Assembly: GCF_023703375.1 (NCBI RefSeq)
Contig: NZ_JAMQGO010000001.1
Coordinates: forward strand, 620,001-684,000
Direction: 5' to 3'
DNA from: Lutimaribacter degradans
GTDB lineage: Bacteria; Pseudomonadota; Alphaproteobacteria; Rhodobacterales; Rhodobacteraceae
Length of the DNA stretch: 64,000 nt
Below, piece by piece: positions 1 through 11,011 of this stretch; within the stretch, counting starts at the first letter, position 1, and each line of letters opens with the position of its first letter. Under the pieces are notes generated by a model. The model did not search any database and was not told the DNA's origin. It worked only from the letters and a program-made list of their open reading frames with translations. A program made the translations under genes and the position numbers.

Positions 1-1
1 C

Positions 2-490
2 CGCGATGGTGCGCTGGCCGCGACGGGGCAGGTGGCGGACGGCGCGTTGGAGATGTTTCTCGAAGAGGGGTATTTCTTCAAGATGCCGCCCAAGTCCCTG
101 GATCGCAACGATTTCTCGATGATGCTCGCGCTGGTGCGCGAGTTGGACGATGCCGATGCCGCCGCCACGATGACGGCGATGTCGGCGGCGGCGGTGATGG
201 GGGGCATGCAGTTCTGCCCCACCCCGCCCGAGCGGTTGTTGGTAACGGGCGGCGGGCGGCACAACCCGGTGATGATGGAAATGCTGGCCGCCGGGCTGGA
301 TTGCCCGGTCGGGCCGGTCGAGGCGGTGGGGCTGGACGGCGATATGCTCGAGGCGCAGGCCTTCGCCTATCTCGCGGTGCGCGTGGCACGCGGCTTGCCC
401 ACCTCTTGCCGTGGCACCACGGGAGTGCGTGCCGCGGTGGGCGGCGGCGAGATAAGCGGCGACCTGTCTGGCCTGATGGCGGCGCGATAA
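2..490 (+). CDS. anmK: Anhydro-N-acetylmuramic acid kinase, C-terminal part (5' end outside window)
   Basis: The enzyme phosphorylates and hydrolyses anhydro-MurNAc released during cell-wall turnover to MurNAc-6-phosphate, so it acts in cytosolic peptidoglycan recycling. The frame is open from the first bases of the window, so the N-terminal half lies upstream. The visible part carries the family's C-terminal ATPase-fold signatures: a [10 protein letters not shown] segment, then [14 protein letters not shown] (nucleotide-binding glycine run), and the closing [11 protein letters not shown] helix. The gene ends 100 bases before zwf, so it is probably a separate or loosely linked unit. Family assignment is from these motifs; the catalytic N-terminal residues cannot be checked here. 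Confidence 0.9.
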   Translation, partial: RDGALAATGQVADGALEMFLEEGYFFKMPPKSLDRNDFSMMLALVRELDDADAAATMTAMSAAAVMGGMQFCPTPPERLLVTGGGRHNPVMMEMLAAGLDCPVGPVEAVGLDGDMLEAQAFAYLAVRVARGLPTSCRGTTGVRAAVGGGEISGDLSGLMAAR

Positions 491-590
491 CCCGAGAACG
501 CGCAGCCGGGCCGCGCAAGGCAAGGCGTTCACAGGTGGGATTGTGCCCCGCCCCCGGCATGTTACCTTGTGCCCAGAAAAGAGGAGCGGC

Positions 591-2039
591 ATGGTTTCCC
601 GAGTTATCCCCGTCGATCCGTTCGACCTGGTCATTATCGGCGGCACAGGCGACCTGGCACGGCGCAAGATCCTGCCTGCGCTTTACCGGCGTTTCTGCGC
701 GGGCCAGATGCCCGATGGGGCGCGGGTCATCGGGGCGGCGCGCTCGGACATGGATGATGCCGCCTGGCGCGATTTCGTGGGCGCGGCGCTGGATGAGTTC
801 GCAGGCGCGGCGGGCTGCGACGATCGCGGGCGATTCCTTTCGATGTTGTCCTATGTCACGCTGGACGCCCTGGGCGCGCGCGGCTGGGATAAGCTGGCCG
901 AGATGCTGGACAGTTCGCGGGTGCGCGCCTTTTATTTTTCGGTGGGGCCACGCTTGTTCGGGCCCCTGGCCGAGCGTTTGCAGCGGCACGGGTTGGCCGA
1001 TGAAGGCGCGCGCATCGTGGTGGAAAAGCCCTTTGGTCACGACCTTGGTTCGGCGCGGGCGCTGAACGTGGCGCTTGCCCAGCATTTCGACGAAAACCAG
1101 ATTTACCGCATCGACCATTACCTGGGCAAGGAAACGGTGCAGAACCTGATGGCGATCCGGTTCGGCAACATGCTGTTCGAGCCGTTGTGGAACAGCCAGT
1201 ATGTCGATCACATCCAGATCACCGTCGCCGAAACCGTGGGCGTGAATGGCCGGGGCGAGTATTACGAGCGCGCGGGCGCGATGCGCGACATGGTGCAAAA
1301 CCACATGATGCAGCTTTTGTGCCTGATCGCGATGGAGCCGCCCGCCAAGTTCGAGCCGGATGCCGTGCGCGACGAGAAGCTCAAGGTGATCCGCGCGCTC
1401 GACCCCGTGGAAGAAACCGACGTGGTACGCGGGCAATACCTGGCCGATGGCGCGCAACCGGGCTTCAAGGAGCATGTGGAGAACGCAGAATCCACCACCG
1501 AAAGTTTCATCGCGCTGAAGGCCCGGATCAGCAACTGGCGTTGGGCGGGCACACCGTTCTACCTGCGCACGGGCAAGCGGTTGCGCGCGCGGACCACCGA
1601 GATTGCCGTGGTGTTCAAGGACACGCCACATTCGATCTTTGGGCCCGAGGCGGGCCAGCATCGCAACATCCTGACGATTCGCCTGCAACCCAACGAAGGC
1701 ATCGACCTGGGCGTGACCATCAAGGAGCCGGGGCCGGGCGGGATGCGGCTGATCGACGTGCCGCTGGACATGACCTTCGCCCAGGCCCTTGGCCCCGAGG
1801 CCGAAGGGGTGCCGGATGCTTACGAACGGTTGATCATGGACGTGATCCGGGGCAACCAGACGCTGTTCATGCGTGGCGACGAGGTCGAGGCGGCCTGGGC
1901 CTGGACCGATCCGATCATCGCCCGCTGGGAAGAGGCGGGGCAGGTGCCGTTGACTTATGACACCGGCAGTTCCGGCCCCGAAGAGGCGCTGGCGCTCATG
2001 CATCGCGACGGGCGTCGCTGGAGGGAGATACGCGCATGA
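591..2039 (+). CDS. zwf: Glucose-6-phosphate 1-dehydrogenase
   Basis: This enzyme oxidises glucose-6-phosphate to 6-phosphogluconolactone with NAD(P)+, the entry step of the Entner-Doudoroff and pentose phosphate routes. The protein is 482 residues, normal for the family. The dinucleotide-binding motif GGTGDLARRK lies near residue 14, and the substrate/active-site motif RIDHYLGKE near residue 180. The ATG at 591 is chosen because a purine-rich AGAGGAG sits just upstream; the frame is open further upstream to a GTG at 543, but that has no ribosome-binding site and adds atypical sequence. The stop overlaps the start of pgl by 4 bases (ATGA), so the two are translationally coupled. First gene of zwf-pgl-pgi. 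Confidence 0.97.
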   Translation: MVSRVIPVDPFDLVIIGGTGDLARRKILPALYRRFCAGQMPDGARVIGAARSDMDDAAWRDFVGAALDEFAGAAGCDDRGRFLSMLSYVTLDALGARGWDKLAEMLDSSRVRAFYFSVGPRLFGPLAERLQRHGLADEGARIVVEKPFGHDLGSARALNVALAQHFDENQIYRIDHYLGKETVQNLMAIRFGNMLFEPLWNSQYVDHIQITVAETVGVNGRGEYYERAGAMRDMVQNHMMQLLCLIAMEPPAKFEPDAVRDEKLKVIRALDPVEETDVVRGQYLADGAQPGFKEHVENAESTTESFIALKARISNWRWAGTPFYLRTGKRLRARTTEIAVVFKDTPHSIFGPEAGQHRNILTIRLQPNEGIDLGVTIKEPGPGGMRLIDVPLDMTFAQALGPEAEGVPDAYERLIMDVIRGNQTLFMRGDEVEAAWAWTDPIIARWEEAGQVPLTYDTGSSGPEEALALMHRDGRRWREIRA

Positions 2040-2707
2040 AACTGATCGAGTACGCGGACAGGGACATGCTATGCATCGACCTGGCCAACAAGCTTGCCGG
2101 CGAGTTGACCGCGGCCCTGATGCATGACGAGCGCGTGACGCTGATCGTGCCCGGCGGCACCACGCCGGGGCCGGTTTTCGATGCGCTTTGCGCCGCTGAC
2201 CTGGAATGGTCGCGGGTGGATGTGATCTTGTCGGATGAGCGCTGGGTGCCCGAGGACGCGCCCGCGTCGAACGCGCGGCTGCTGCGCGAAAGGCTGCTGG
2301 CCGACCGGGCGGAAGCGGCGCGGTTTCACCCGTTCTACGTCCCCGATACCACCCCCGAGGCCGCCTTGCCCGCGTTGGAAGAGGCGCTTGCGCCCCTGAT
2401 GCCGGCCGCCGTGGCGCTGCTGGGGATGGGTGCCGACATGCACACGGCCAGCCTGTTTCCGCGCGGGGACAACCTGCGGCTGGCGCTTGATCCGAAGGCG
2501 CCACTGCTGGTCGAGATGCGCGCGCCGGGCGTCGAGCATACCCGGGTGACGCTCAGCGCACGTGCGCTGGCAGACTCGCTGTCATTGCATATGGTGATTA
2601 ACGGGGCGGACAAACGTGAGGCGCTGGAGCGTGCCATGGATTTGCCGCCGGAGGAGGCGCCCGTGGCGTCGGTATTGGATGAGGCTTCGGTACATTGGGC
2701 GGAATAG
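2036..2707 (+). CDS. pgl: 6-phosphogluconolactonase
   Basis: It hydrolyses 6-phosphogluconolactone, the product of the preceding Zwf, to 6-phosphogluconate in the cytosol. The 223-residue protein has the NagB/Pgl-type fold signatures: [14 protein letters not shown] near residue 39 (phosphate loop), [15 protein letters not shown] near residue 69, and [16 protein letters not shown] near residue 127, where the usual GxGxDGHTASLFP motif has M in place of G before His. It starts inside the zwf stop codon region and its end overlaps the proposed start of pgi by 13 bases, which argues for one coupled three-gene transcript. Confidence 0.95.
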   Translation: MKLIEYADRDMLCIDLANKLAGELTAALMHDERVTLIVPGGTTPGPVFDALCAADLEWSRVDVILSDERWVPEDAPASNARLLRERLLADRAEAARFHPFYVPDTTPEAALPALEEALAPLMPAAVALLGMGADMHTASLFPRGDNLRLALDPKAPLLVEMRAPGVEHTRVTLSARALADSLSLHMVINGADKREALERAMDLPPEEAPVASVLDEASVHWAE

Positions 2708-4308
2708 ACGATAGTTGGGACAGGTTGCATGCCGCATGGGCCGACGTGGCGCAGCGGCCGATCCGGGCGCTGTGCGAAGACCCGGACAGGTTTTCGCGCT
2801 TTTCCGCGCGGTTCGACGGGCTTCTTCTGGATTATGCCAAGACGGCCATGGACGACGGCATACGGCAAGGGTTGTTGGCGCTTGCACGGGCCGCGGACGT
2901 GGCAGGTGCGCGCGCGGCGATGTTCTCGGGGGCGGCGATAAACACGACCGAGGGGCGCGCCGCCCTGCACACGGCGCTGCGCGCGGGGCCCACGGCGCAG
3001 ATCCTGGTGGATGGCCGCGATGTGATGCCCGAGGTGCGCGAGACGCGCGCGCGCATGGCCGCCTTCGCCACCGCGCTGCGCGGTGGCGGATTTCACGCGG
3101 CAGGCGGGCGCGTGACCGACGTGGTGAATATCGGTATCGGCGGCTCCGACCTGGGCCCGGCCATGGCCACCGCCGCGCTGGCCCCTTATCACGATCGGCC
3201 GCGCTGTCATTTCGTCAGCAACGTGGACGGGGCGCATATTCACGACACGCTACAGGGGCTGGACCCGAAGACAACGGTCGTCATCGTTGCATCCAAGACC
3301 TTTACCACGGCCGAAACCATGACCAACGCGGCCACGGCACGCGACTGGATGGCGCGCGAGGTCAGCGAGCCCGGTGCTCAATTCGTCGCGCTGTCGTCGA
3401 ATGGCGCGGGCGCGGCCGAATGGGGCATCGCCCCCGAGCGCGTCTTCGGCTTTGCCGATTGGGTGGGCGGGCGATACTCCGTATGGGGTCCGATCGGTCT
3501 GAGCCTGATGATCGCCATCGGCCCCGACCAGTTTGATCTTTTCCTGGGCGGGGCGGCGTCGATGGACACCCATTTCCGCGAAGCCGAGGGCCAGGACAAC
3601 CTGCCGGTCATGCTGGCCCTGGTCGGGCTTTGGCACCGCCAGGTCTGCGGCTACCCGACGCGCGCGGTTCTGCCCTACGAGCAGCGCCTGGCACAATTGC
3701 CGGATTACCTGCAGCAACTGGAAATGGAGAGCAACGGAAAGCGGGTCACGCGCGACGGCGCACCGCTGTCGCGGGTTTCGGGGCCGATCGTGTGGGGGGC
3801 GGCGGGTACCAACGGGCAGCATGCGTTCTATCAATTGCTGCACCAGGGCACCGATATCGTACCCTGCGAGTTCCTGGTGGCCGCCGAAGGGCACGAGCCC
3901 GAACTGGCCCATCACCACGCGTTGTTGGTGGCGAATTGCCTGGCGCAATCCGAGGCCCTGATGAAGGGGCGCAGCATGCAGGAAGCGCGCGCCATCGTCG
4001 CCGCGCGCGGCCTTGCGCCGGACGCGGCCGAGCGCGAGGCCCATCACCGGGTGTTCCCGGGCAACCGGCCCTCGGTCACGCTGGCTTTCGACAAGCTTAC
4101 GCCGCGCCGGCTGGGGCAGATCATCGCGCTTTACGAGCATCGTGTCTTTGTCGAGGGGGTGATCCTGGGCATCAACTCGTTCGATCAATGGGGCGTGGAA
4201 CTGGGCAAGGAACTGGCCACGGCGCTGGAGCCGCTGCTGTCGGGCAGCGAGGGCGCCGAGGACAAGGACGCCTCGACCGCGGGGCTGGTGGCCTTCTTGC
4301 GGCGCTAG
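2695..4308 (+). CDS. pgi: Glucose-6-phosphate isomerase
   Basis: It interconverts glucose-6-phosphate and fructose-6-phosphate. About 537 residues. Signature motifs are present: the sugar-phosphate segment [14 protein letters not shown] near residue 144, [13 protein letters not shown] near residue 199, [12 protein letters not shown] near residue 257, the active-site ESNGK near residue 345, and GTDIVPCEF near residue 385. The start is uncertain. The frame has no early ATG; TTG at 2695, within the end of pgl, fits the expected N-terminus and has a weak GAGG upstream, and TTG at 2725 is the next option. In this lineage the gene probably serves gluconeogenic return of fructose-6-phosphate into the Zwf/Pgl branch. 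A dispersed hairpin element begins 27 bases after the stop. Confidence 0.95.
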   Translation: MGGIDDSWDRLHAAWADVAQRPIRALCEDPDRFSRFSARFDGLLLDYAKTAMDDGIRQGLLALARAADVAGARAAMFSGAAINTTEGRAALHTALRAGPTAQILVDGRDVMPEVRETRARMAAFATALRGGGFHAAGGRVTDVVNIGIGGSDLGPAMATAALAPYHDRPRCHFVSNVDGAHIHDTLQGLDPKTTVVIVASKTFTTAETMTNAATARDWMAREVSEPGAQFVALSSNGAGAAEWGIAPERVFGFADWVGGRYSVWGPIGLSLMIAIGPDQFDLFLGGAASMDTHFREAEGQDNLPVMLALVGLWHRQVCGYPTRAVLPYEQRLAQLPDYLQQLEMESNGKRVTRDGAPLSRVSGPIVWGAAGTNGQHAFYQLLHQGTDIVPCEFLVAAEGHEPELAHHHALLVANCLAQSEALMKGRSMQEARAIVAARGLAPDAAEREAHHRVFPGNRPSVTLAFDKLTPRRLGQIIALYEHRVFVEGVILGINSFDQWGVELGKELATALEPLLSGSEGAEDKDASTAGLVAFLRR

Positions 4309-4335
4309 GCGGCCATCGCGCGCCGCGCGATGACA

Positions 4336-4399
4336 GGGGGCGCTGCCCCCCTTGGGCCTGCGGCCCAATTCCCCCCGGGGTATTTCCGGCAAGAGGAAG
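4336..4399 (+). repeat. Dispersed two-hairpin intergenic element, copy A
   Basis: The element lies 27 bases downstream of pgi. It has three parts: a G/C hairpin at 4336-4350 (six-base stem, loop GCT); a second perfect seven-base stem with loop TGC at 4352-4368 (TTGGGCC / GGCCCAA); and a tail CCCCCCGGGGTATTT followed by GCAAGAGGAAG. The same layout recurs at 24583 and, more diverged, at 7778. The element may act as a transcript end or mRNA 3'-end stabiliser, which is inference. The rest of 4400-4622 shows no gene and no clear structure. Confidence 0.75.
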
Positions 4400-4622
4400 A
4401 TTTGGGCATTTGCAGCCGGAGTGGTCGGAATGCGCGGAATTGCGGGGCCCGGCCGGCCTTGTGCAAGCGCGCCCGTGCTGTCGAACAGTCGGCGGAAAAA
4501 AGCCGTTTTGCCTTGCCTGCGTCGGCGGATACCGGCGCAGAAAGCCGGATTTGGTGCATGGCGGTTTTCATGTCGCGCGCAAGCCGCGACGGTGTAACGG
4601 GGTAATAATAAAGGAAGATGAT

Positions 4623-4901
4623 ATGAAGTTGTTTAAATCGACACTTGCCATCCTGTCCGTCGTCGCGTTGGGAGCGTGCCAGAACCTGACAGAGACCCAG
4701 CGCACTGTTGTGGGCGCCACCGGCGGGGCCGCCGCCGGGTTGATCGCGGCGGACGTGCTGGAGGCCGATAACGATTGGCGCCTGATCGCCGGGCTTGCCG
4801 GGGCCGCCGCGGGTACCGTGGTTGCGCAAAACCAGAACAGGCAGAGCTGCGCCTATGCGCGTGGCGACGGCACCTATTACACGGCGCCGTGCCCGTCATG
4901 A
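4623..4901 (+). CDS. Small glycine-rich lipoprotein
   Basis: A 92-residue predicted lipoprotein. The N-terminus MKLFKSTLAILSVVALGAC ends in a lipobox, with the acylated Cys at residue 19. Then comes a glycine-zipper-like hydrophobic stretch (GATGGAAAGLIAADV near residue 35, and GLAGAAAGTVVAQ near residue 59), typical of small outer-membrane-associated 17-kDa/SlyB-like lipoproteins. Two further Cys follow near the C-terminus. An AAGGAAG ribosome-binding site precedes the ATG. It is a single-gene unit convergent with eno. The exact function is unknown; such proteins are usually envelope structural or stress proteins, and that is inference. Confidence 0.85.
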   Translation: MKLFKSTLAILSVVALGACQNLTETQRTVVGATGGAAAGLIAADVLEADNDWRLIAGLAGAAAGTVVAQNQNRQSCAYARGDGTYYTAPCPS

Positions 4902-4907
4902 TCGAGG

Positions 4908-4932
4908 GGGCGGGGCCGCGCAAGCCCCGCCC
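4908..4932. terminator. Putative hairpin between convergent genes
   Basis: A perfect eight-base stem GGGCGGGG / CCCCGCCC with a nine-base loop sits between the stop of the lipoprotein gene and the stop of eno, which converge here. There is no clear T-run on either strand, so a role as a bidirectional terminator is plausible but not proven. Confidence 0.45.
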
Positions 4933-4938
4933 GTCCGG

Positions 4939-6297
<1,359 letters not shown>

Positions 6298-7191
6298 CTA
6301 CCGGGCCGCGCGGGCGGCCCGTACAGCGCGCCGGTGTATGCGCGCCTCGCGCACCAGGGTGTATAACCCGCTGGCCACGATCAGGGCGGCCCCTGTCAGC
6401 GTCAGCGCATCGGGGCGTTCTCCGAAGACCGCGACGCCGATCAGGATGGCGAAGATCAGGCGGGAGTAGCGAAACGGCGTGACCACAGCGACCTCGCCCA
6501 GGCGCATGGCGCTGACGATCGAGTGGTAGCCCACCAACCCCAGCAGCAGCGCACCGGCCATTTTCAGCCAATGCGCGCCCTCAAGCGGGACAAGGCTGTG
6601 ACCCTGCACCAAGAGCAGGACAAGCCCGGTCGGCACCAGCAGCGCGAAGGCATAGAACGATAACTGCATCGCCCCGATCGTGCGTGGCACCGCGCGGGTC
6701 GCCAGGTCGCGGATGGCAAGCCCGATGACGCCTTGCACGGCGAAAAGCGACGCGGGTTCGAAACCGTCAAGCCCCGGCCGGATGATCAGCAGCACACCGC
6801 AGAACCCGACGAGGATCGCGCTCCACCGGCGCCAGCCGACGGTTTCGTTAAGGAAGATGGCGGCCCCGAGGGTGACCGCCAGCGGGGTGGCCTGCAGGAT
6901 GGCCGAGGCCGAGGAAAGCGGTGTCAGCGCGATCGCGGTGACGAAGCCCATCGTGCCGATCACCTCGCCCGTGTTGCGCAGGATGACGGCGCGAGTCCGG
7001 AAGTCGGCCGAAAGCAGGCGCCCGCCGCCCCGCCGCGCCAGCACGGCGAACACCAGCGCGCCGCCCGCGCCAAGCAGCATGAGGATCTGGCCTGTCGACA
7101 TGTCGACGGCCAACCACTTGATGAACATGTCCTCGAGGGCAAAGGCGGCCATCGCCACCACCATGACGGTCGCGCCGCGCAGGTTTTCCAT
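6298..7191 (-). CDS. EamA/DMT-family transporter
   Basis: A 297-residue inner-membrane protein made of two EamA repeats, about ten predicted hydrophobic segments, in the drug/metabolite transporter superfamily. Family features include the N-terminal helix FALEDMFIKWLA, a short loop after each repeat, and a second repeat beginning around residue 140. The substrate cannot be told from sequence; relatives export amino acids or metabolites. The start ATG at 7191 is preferred over a TTG at 7209 because GGGACAG lies at good spacing before it. It ends 84 bases before eno on the same strand but is probably independent. Confidence 0.85.
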   Translation of the reverse strand: MENLRGATVMVVAMAAFALEDMFIKWLAVDMSTGQILMLLGAGGALVFAVLARRGGGRLLSADFRTRAVILRNTGEVIGTMGFVTAIALTPLSSASAILQATPLAVTLGAAIFLNETVGWRRWSAILVGFCGVLLIIRPGLDGFEPASLFAVQGVIGLAIRDLATRAVPRTIGAMQLSFYAFALLVPTGLVLLLVQGHSLVPLEGAHWLKMAGALLLGLVGYHSIVSAMRLGEVAVVTPFRYSRLIFAILIGVAVFGERPDALTLTGAALIVASGLYTLVREARIHRRAVRAARAAR

Positions 7192-7268
7192 GATCTGTCC
7201 CGTTCGCAATGCCGGCCCGTGGCCCGCCCTACCGGCTTAGTCCCCGGCGCGGGGCGGGGCAAGGGGCC

Positions 7269-7679
7269 TCATTTGCGGATCGGGACGCCGTAAAGTTCGA
7301 GCCGGTGATCCTTGAGCTGGTAGCCGAGCCGCTTGGCGATCTTTTCCTGCAGCCGTTCGATCTCGGGGTCGCAGAACTCGATCACCTCGCCGGTGTTCAT
7401 ATCGATCAGGTGGTCGTGGTGGTCGCGCTCGGCATCTTCGTAGCGCGCGCGCCCATCGCGGAATTCGTGCCGTTCCAGGATGCCGGATTCCTCGAACAGT
7501 TTCACGGTTCGATAGACGGTGGCAATGGAAATGCGGCTGTCGCGCGCGGCGGCGCGGGCGTGCAGTTCCTCAACATCGGGGTGATCGTCGGCCTCTTGCA
7601 GGATCGCGGCGATGGTGCGGCGTTGATCGGTCAGACGCAGACCCGCGGTCTCGCAACGGTCGATTATGGTATCGGACAT
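7269..7679 (-). CDS. Fur-family metalloregulator (Mur/Fur type)
   Basis: A 136-residue winged-helix repressor of the Ferric uptake regulator family. The DNA-binding half includes RLTDQRRTIAAILQ and the recognition region SIATVYRTVKLFEESG. The metal-binding segment AERDHHDHLID and the C-terminal LKDHRLELYGVP match the alphaproteobacterial Fur/Mur branch, where the protein usually responds to manganese. It lacks the Cys-x2-Cys structural zinc motifs of classical Fur, and lacks the heme-regulatory features of Irr. The ATG at 7679 gives the normal family length; the frame extends upstream but with unrelated sequence. It is divergent from the DEAD-box gene, with 455 bases between them. Confidence 0.88.
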   Translation of the reverse strand: MSDTIIDRCETAGLRLTDQRRTIAAILQEADDHPDVEELHARAAARDSRISIATVYRTVKLFEESGILERHEFRDGRARYEDAERDHHDHLIDMNTGEVIEFCDPEIERLQEKIAKRLGYQLKDHRLELYGVPIRK

Positions 7680-7777
7680 GGGCCGCCCTCGCACTGCTGG
7701 ATGGTGGGCGGGGTGTAGCGAATGGCGCGCGGTGAATCCACCCCGTTCTTGGCCCGCGCGGGGCGCGATCCGGCGGA

Positions 7778-7873
7778 GGGCGCGTGCCGCGCCCCCATGA
7801 TGCCTGCGGTGCGCAGCCGGGGCTGCGTATCCTCGGGTTGCCTCCGGCGGGGGTATTTTGGGGCAAGAGGAAG
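7778..7873 (+). repeat. Dispersed two-hairpin intergenic element, copy B (diverged)
   Basis: Located in the 455-base gap between the mur/fur gene and the helicase gene. It shows a perfect seven-base stem with loop TGC at 7778-7794 (GGGCGCG / CGCGCCC), a second perfect stem at 7812-7827 (CGCAGCC / GGCTGCG), and a tail CCTCCGGCGGGGGTATTTT followed by GGGGCAAGAGGAAG. The tail matches copy A almost exactly in its last 12 bases. I see no gene in the remainder of 7680-8134. It must hold promoters for both divergent genes, but no clear boxes stand out. Confidence 0.65.
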
Positions 7874-8134
7874 CGGTTGGTGATTGACTTTGTTTCGCAA
7901 AGCACCCATGTGACACGCACACCGACCTTGCCGCGTGAGCAGGCCGGCGCCCGAAACGGGGCGCGAAGGGGCGGTGTGACAGAGTTTCCCAAGATCACGC
8001 GTGGGGATCGGTGCCAGGACGGCGCGCGCGCAAGCGGCGTGCGGGGCTGCGATCCGGGCACAAACCACGGAAGGGTGCAAAAGCGCCCGGCGCGCATGGG
8101 CCATGGGGCCCGATGCGCAAGAGGATACGAATTT

Positions 8135-9406
8135 ATGACTGAAACGTTTCAAGACCTGGGCCTGCCCGCGCATTTGCTGCGCGCGCTCGAGGCGCAGAAC
8201 ATCACCACGCCTACGCCGATCCAGTCGCAGGCCATTCCGCACGCGCTGAACGGGCGCGATGTCATGGGCCTTGCGCAGACCGGCACCGGCAAGACCAATG
8301 CCTTTGGTTTGCCGCTTGTCACGGCCATGCTGGAGATGCAGGGCAAGCCCGCCCCGCACAGCGTGCGCGGGTTGATCCTGGCCCCGACGCGCGAACTGGC
8401 CCGCCAGATCCAGGAACAGCTGTTGCTGCTGATCAAGGGCACCCCGATGAAGGTGGGGCTGGTCGTCGGCGGCGCGAGCCTGAATGCCCAGGCCAACCGG
8501 TTGGCACGGGGCACCGATATCCTGGTGGCAACGCCGGGCCGATTGCTCGACCTGCTCGATCGCCGCGCGCTGAACCTGGCCGAAACGCGCTTTCTGGTGC
8601 TGGACGAGGCCGACCAGATGCTGGACATGGGCTTTATCCACGCGCTGCGCAAGATTGCCGCGCTGTTGCCCGAAGAGCGTCAGACCATGCTGTTCTCGGC
8701 CACCATGCCCAAGCAGATGGAAGAGATCGCCCAGAGCTACCTGGTCAAGCCCGCGCGCATCCAGGTGAACCCGCCGGGCAAGCCCGTCGAGAAGATCGAA
8801 CAAGAGGTGCATTTCATCGCCAAGGGCGAGAAACTTGGCCTGTTGAAGGAAATGCTGGACGGCCACCGCGATGAACTGGCGCTGGTGTTTGGCCGGACCA
8901 AGCACGGTATGGAAAAGCTGGCAAAAATGCTGGAAAAGGCCGGGTTTGCCGTGGCCGCGATCCACGGCAACAAGAGCCAGGGCCAGCGCCAACGCGCGCT
9001 TGAGGCGTTCAAGACGGGCCGTGTGCGCGTGCTGGTGGCCACCGACGTGGCCGCGCGCGGGCTGGACATTCCCGAGGTGCGCCATGTTTACAACTACGAA
9101 TTGCCCAACGTGCCCGACAATTACGTGCACCGGATTGGCCGCACCGCCCGCGCCGGCCGTGATGGGCGCGCCGTGGCCTTTTGCGCGCCCGAAGAGATGG
9201 GCGAGTTGAAGGACATCCAGAAAGTGATGAAGCGCGATATCCCGGTTGCCTCGGGCACGCCGTGGGAAAAGATCATGCCGCCGCAAGGACAGGGTGCCAA
9301 ACCCGCCGGTGGACGTGGCAAACCCGGCGGTGCGCGTCGCGCGCAACAGCGCAAGCGTAGCCGCGGCAATGGCCCGGCGCGTGGCAACAAGGGCCAGGCG
9401 GCCTGA
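8135..9406 (+). CDS. DEAD-box ATP-dependent RNA helicase (RhlE-like)
   Basis: Cytosolic RNA helicase of superfamily 2, likely in ribosome assembly, RNA decay or cold adaptation. 423 residues with all core motifs in order: Q motif region (TPTPIQSQAIPHAL), Walker A AQTGTGKT near residue 47, PTRELA, TPGR, the DEAD box VLDEADQML, SAT, and the C-terminal HRIGRTARAGR. A short basic Gly/Arg/Lys-rich tail follows from about residue 385, as in RhlE-type enzymes that bind RNA nonspecifically. The ATG at 8135 has AGAGGA upstream and gives the usual start just before the Q motif. A strong hairpin terminator follows. Confidence 0.95.
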   Translation: MTETFQDLGLPAHLLRALEAQNITTPTPIQSQAIPHALNGRDVMGLAQTGTGKTNAFGLPLVTAMLEMQGKPAPHSVRGLILAPTRELARQIQEQLLLLIKGTPMKVGLVVGGASLNAQANRLARGTDILVATPGRLLDLLDRRALNLAETRFLVLDEADQMLDMGFIHALRKIAALLPEERQTMLFSATMPKQMEEIAQSYLVKPARIQVNPPGKPVEKIEQEVHFIAKGEKLGLLKEMLDGHRDELALVFGRTKHGMEKLAKMLEKAGFAVAAIHGNKSQGQRQRALEAFKTGRVRVLVATDVAARGLDIPEVRHVYNYELPNVPDNYVHRIGRTARAGRDGRAVAFCAPEEMGELKDIQKVMKRDIPVASGTPWEKIMPPQGQGAKPAGGRGKPGGARRAQQRKRSRGNGPARGNKGQAA

Positions 9407-9418
9407 TACGACCCCAGG

Positions 9419-9447
9419 CCGGCCCGCCGCGATGCGGGCCGGTTTTT
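9419..9447 (+). terminator. Rho-independent terminator after the helicase gene
   Basis: A perfect nine-base stem CCGGCCCGC / GCGGGCCGG with a six-base loop is followed by TTTTT, 12 bases past the helicase stop. It also separates the helicase from the convergent trpE. Confidence 0.9.
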
Positions 9448-9475
9448 CCTTGTCCGACCGGCCAAGCCGCGCAGT

Positions 9476-10987
9476 TCAGCCGTTGCCCGAGCCGGTGAAA
9501 CGATGCGCATCTGCCGCGGCGCGGCGGATGGCGTTCGATTTGTGGACGGTTTCCTGGTACTCTGCCTCGGGGTCGCTGTCGTAGACGACCCCGCCGCCCG
9601 CCTGGATGTAAAGTGTCTGGTCCTTCACGATGGCGGTACGCAGGGCGATGCACATGTCCATGTCGCCGCCCGCGCTGAAATAGCCCACGCCGCCGCCATA
9701 GACGCCGCGCTTTTCCGGCTCCAGCTCGTCGATGATCTGCATCGCGCGCACCTTGGGAGCGCCCGACACGGTGCCGGCCGGCATGCCAGCGAAAAAGGCA
9801 TCGAGCGCATCGCGCCCCTCGTCCAACTCACCCACCACGTTTGACACGATATGCATGACGTGGCTGTAGCGTTCGATGATGAATTTCTCGGTTGGCCGAA
9901 CTGTGCCGATGCGCGCCACGCGGCCCACGTCGTTGCGGCCAAGATCGAGCAGCATCAGGTGCTCGGCCAATTCCTTCTGATCGGCCAGCAACTCTGCCTC
10001 CAGCGCGCGATCCTCCTCGGGGGTGGCGCCGCGCGGACGTGTGCCCGCGATCGGGCGGATCGTCACCTCGCGGCCAAAGACGCGCACCAGGATCTCGGGG
10101 CTGGCGCCGACCACCTGGAAGCCGCCGAAATTGAAATAGAACATGAAGGGCGACGGGTTGGTACGCCGGAGCGAGCGGTAAAGCGTAAAGGGCGGCAGCG
10201 TGAAATCCTGCGCCCATCTCTGGCTGGGCACCACCTGGAATATATCGCCGGCGCGGATGTAATCCCTGGCCCGTTCAACCGCGGCGAGGTAGTCGGCCTT
10301 GGCGAAATTCGACACCGGCGCCGCGGGTTCTTGCGCATCGCCCATCTCGCGCGTGGATTGGGGCAGGGCACGCTCCAGGTCGCGCAGGGCATCCATCACG
10401 CGCTCGGCAGCCTGGGCATAGGCTGCGCGGGCCGACTGGCCCTTGCTTACCCATGCCGGGCTGACCACGGTCACCTCGCCCTTAACGCCGTCCAGCACCG
10501 CCACGACCGTGGGGCGCAGCATCAGCGCATCGGGCAGGCCCAGGGGGTCGGGGTTCACGTCGGGCAAGTTTTCGACCAGCCGGATCGTGTCATAGCCCAG
10601 GTACCCGAAAAGCCCCGCCGCTGCCTGTGGCAGGTCGTCAGGCATGTCGATTCGCGATTCGGCTATCAGGGCGCGCAGGTTGTCGAGCGGGTGCCCGGGC
10701 TGGTCTTCAAACGCGTCGGGGTCGAACCGCGCGTGGCGGTTCAAGCGGCTGGTCTGGTCGTGGCATTGCCACACAAGGTCGGGTTTCATCCCGATGATGG
10801 AATAGCGCCCGCGCACCTCGCCACCCGTGACGGATTCGAGCATGAACGCGTCCTTGGCCGCGCCCGAGAGTTTCAGCATCAGCGAAACGGGCGTGTCCAG
10901 GTCGGCGGCCAGGCGTGCGTAAACCAGCTGGTTCTGGCCGGCCTCGTAGGCGGGAGCAAAGCTGTCGAATCCGGGGGTCAGCTCCAA
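9476..10987 (-). CDS. trpE: Anthranilate synthase component I
   Basis: Aminase/chorismate-binding subunit of anthranilate synthase, first step of tryptophan synthesis. 503 residues. The C-terminal chorismate-binding domain shows VPSQRWAQDFTLPPF, EILVRVFGREVTIRPIAGTRPRG, the DLGRNDVGRVA block, and AGTVSGAPKVRAMQIIDELE. The N-terminal part contains the LMLKLSG and ESVTGGE region linked to tryptophan feedback binding. The start is TTG at 10987, with AAGGA eight bases before it; no in-frame ATG exists nearby. It lies 24 bases after the PpiD-like gene. No trpG partner follows: the next gene is convergent, so the amidotransferase must be encoded elsewhere. Confidence 0.96.
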   Translation of the reverse strand: MELTPGFDSFAPAYEAGQNQLVYARLAADLDTPVSLMLKLSGAAKDAFMLESVTGGEVRGRYSIIGMKPDLVWQCHDQTSRLNRHARFDPDAFEDQPGHPLDNLRALIAESRIDMPDDLPQAAAGLFGYLGYDTIRLVENLPDVNPDPLGLPDALMLRPTVVAVLDGVKGEVTVVSPAWVSKGQSARAAYAQAAERVMDALRDLERALPQSTREMGDAQEPAAPVSNFAKADYLAAVERARDYIRAGDIFQVVPSQRWAQDFTLPPFTLYRSLRRTNPSPFMFYFNFGGFQVVGASPEILVRVFGREVTIRPIAGTRPRGATPEEDRALEAELLADQKELAEHLMLLDLGRNDVGRVARIGTVRPTEKFIIERYSHVMHIVSNVVGELDEGRDALDAFFAGMPAGTVSGAPKVRAMQIIDELEPEKRGVYGGGVGYFSAGGDMDMCIALRTAIVKDQTLYIQAGGGVVYDSDPEAEYQETVHKSNAIRRAAADAHRFTGSGNG

Positions 10988-11011
10988 TTGGGGCGGTCCT
11001 TGTCCATCGGG

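Noticed and set aside
543..590. GTG at 543 as start of zwf
   Set aside because: No ribosome-binding site, and residues before 591 are not family-like.
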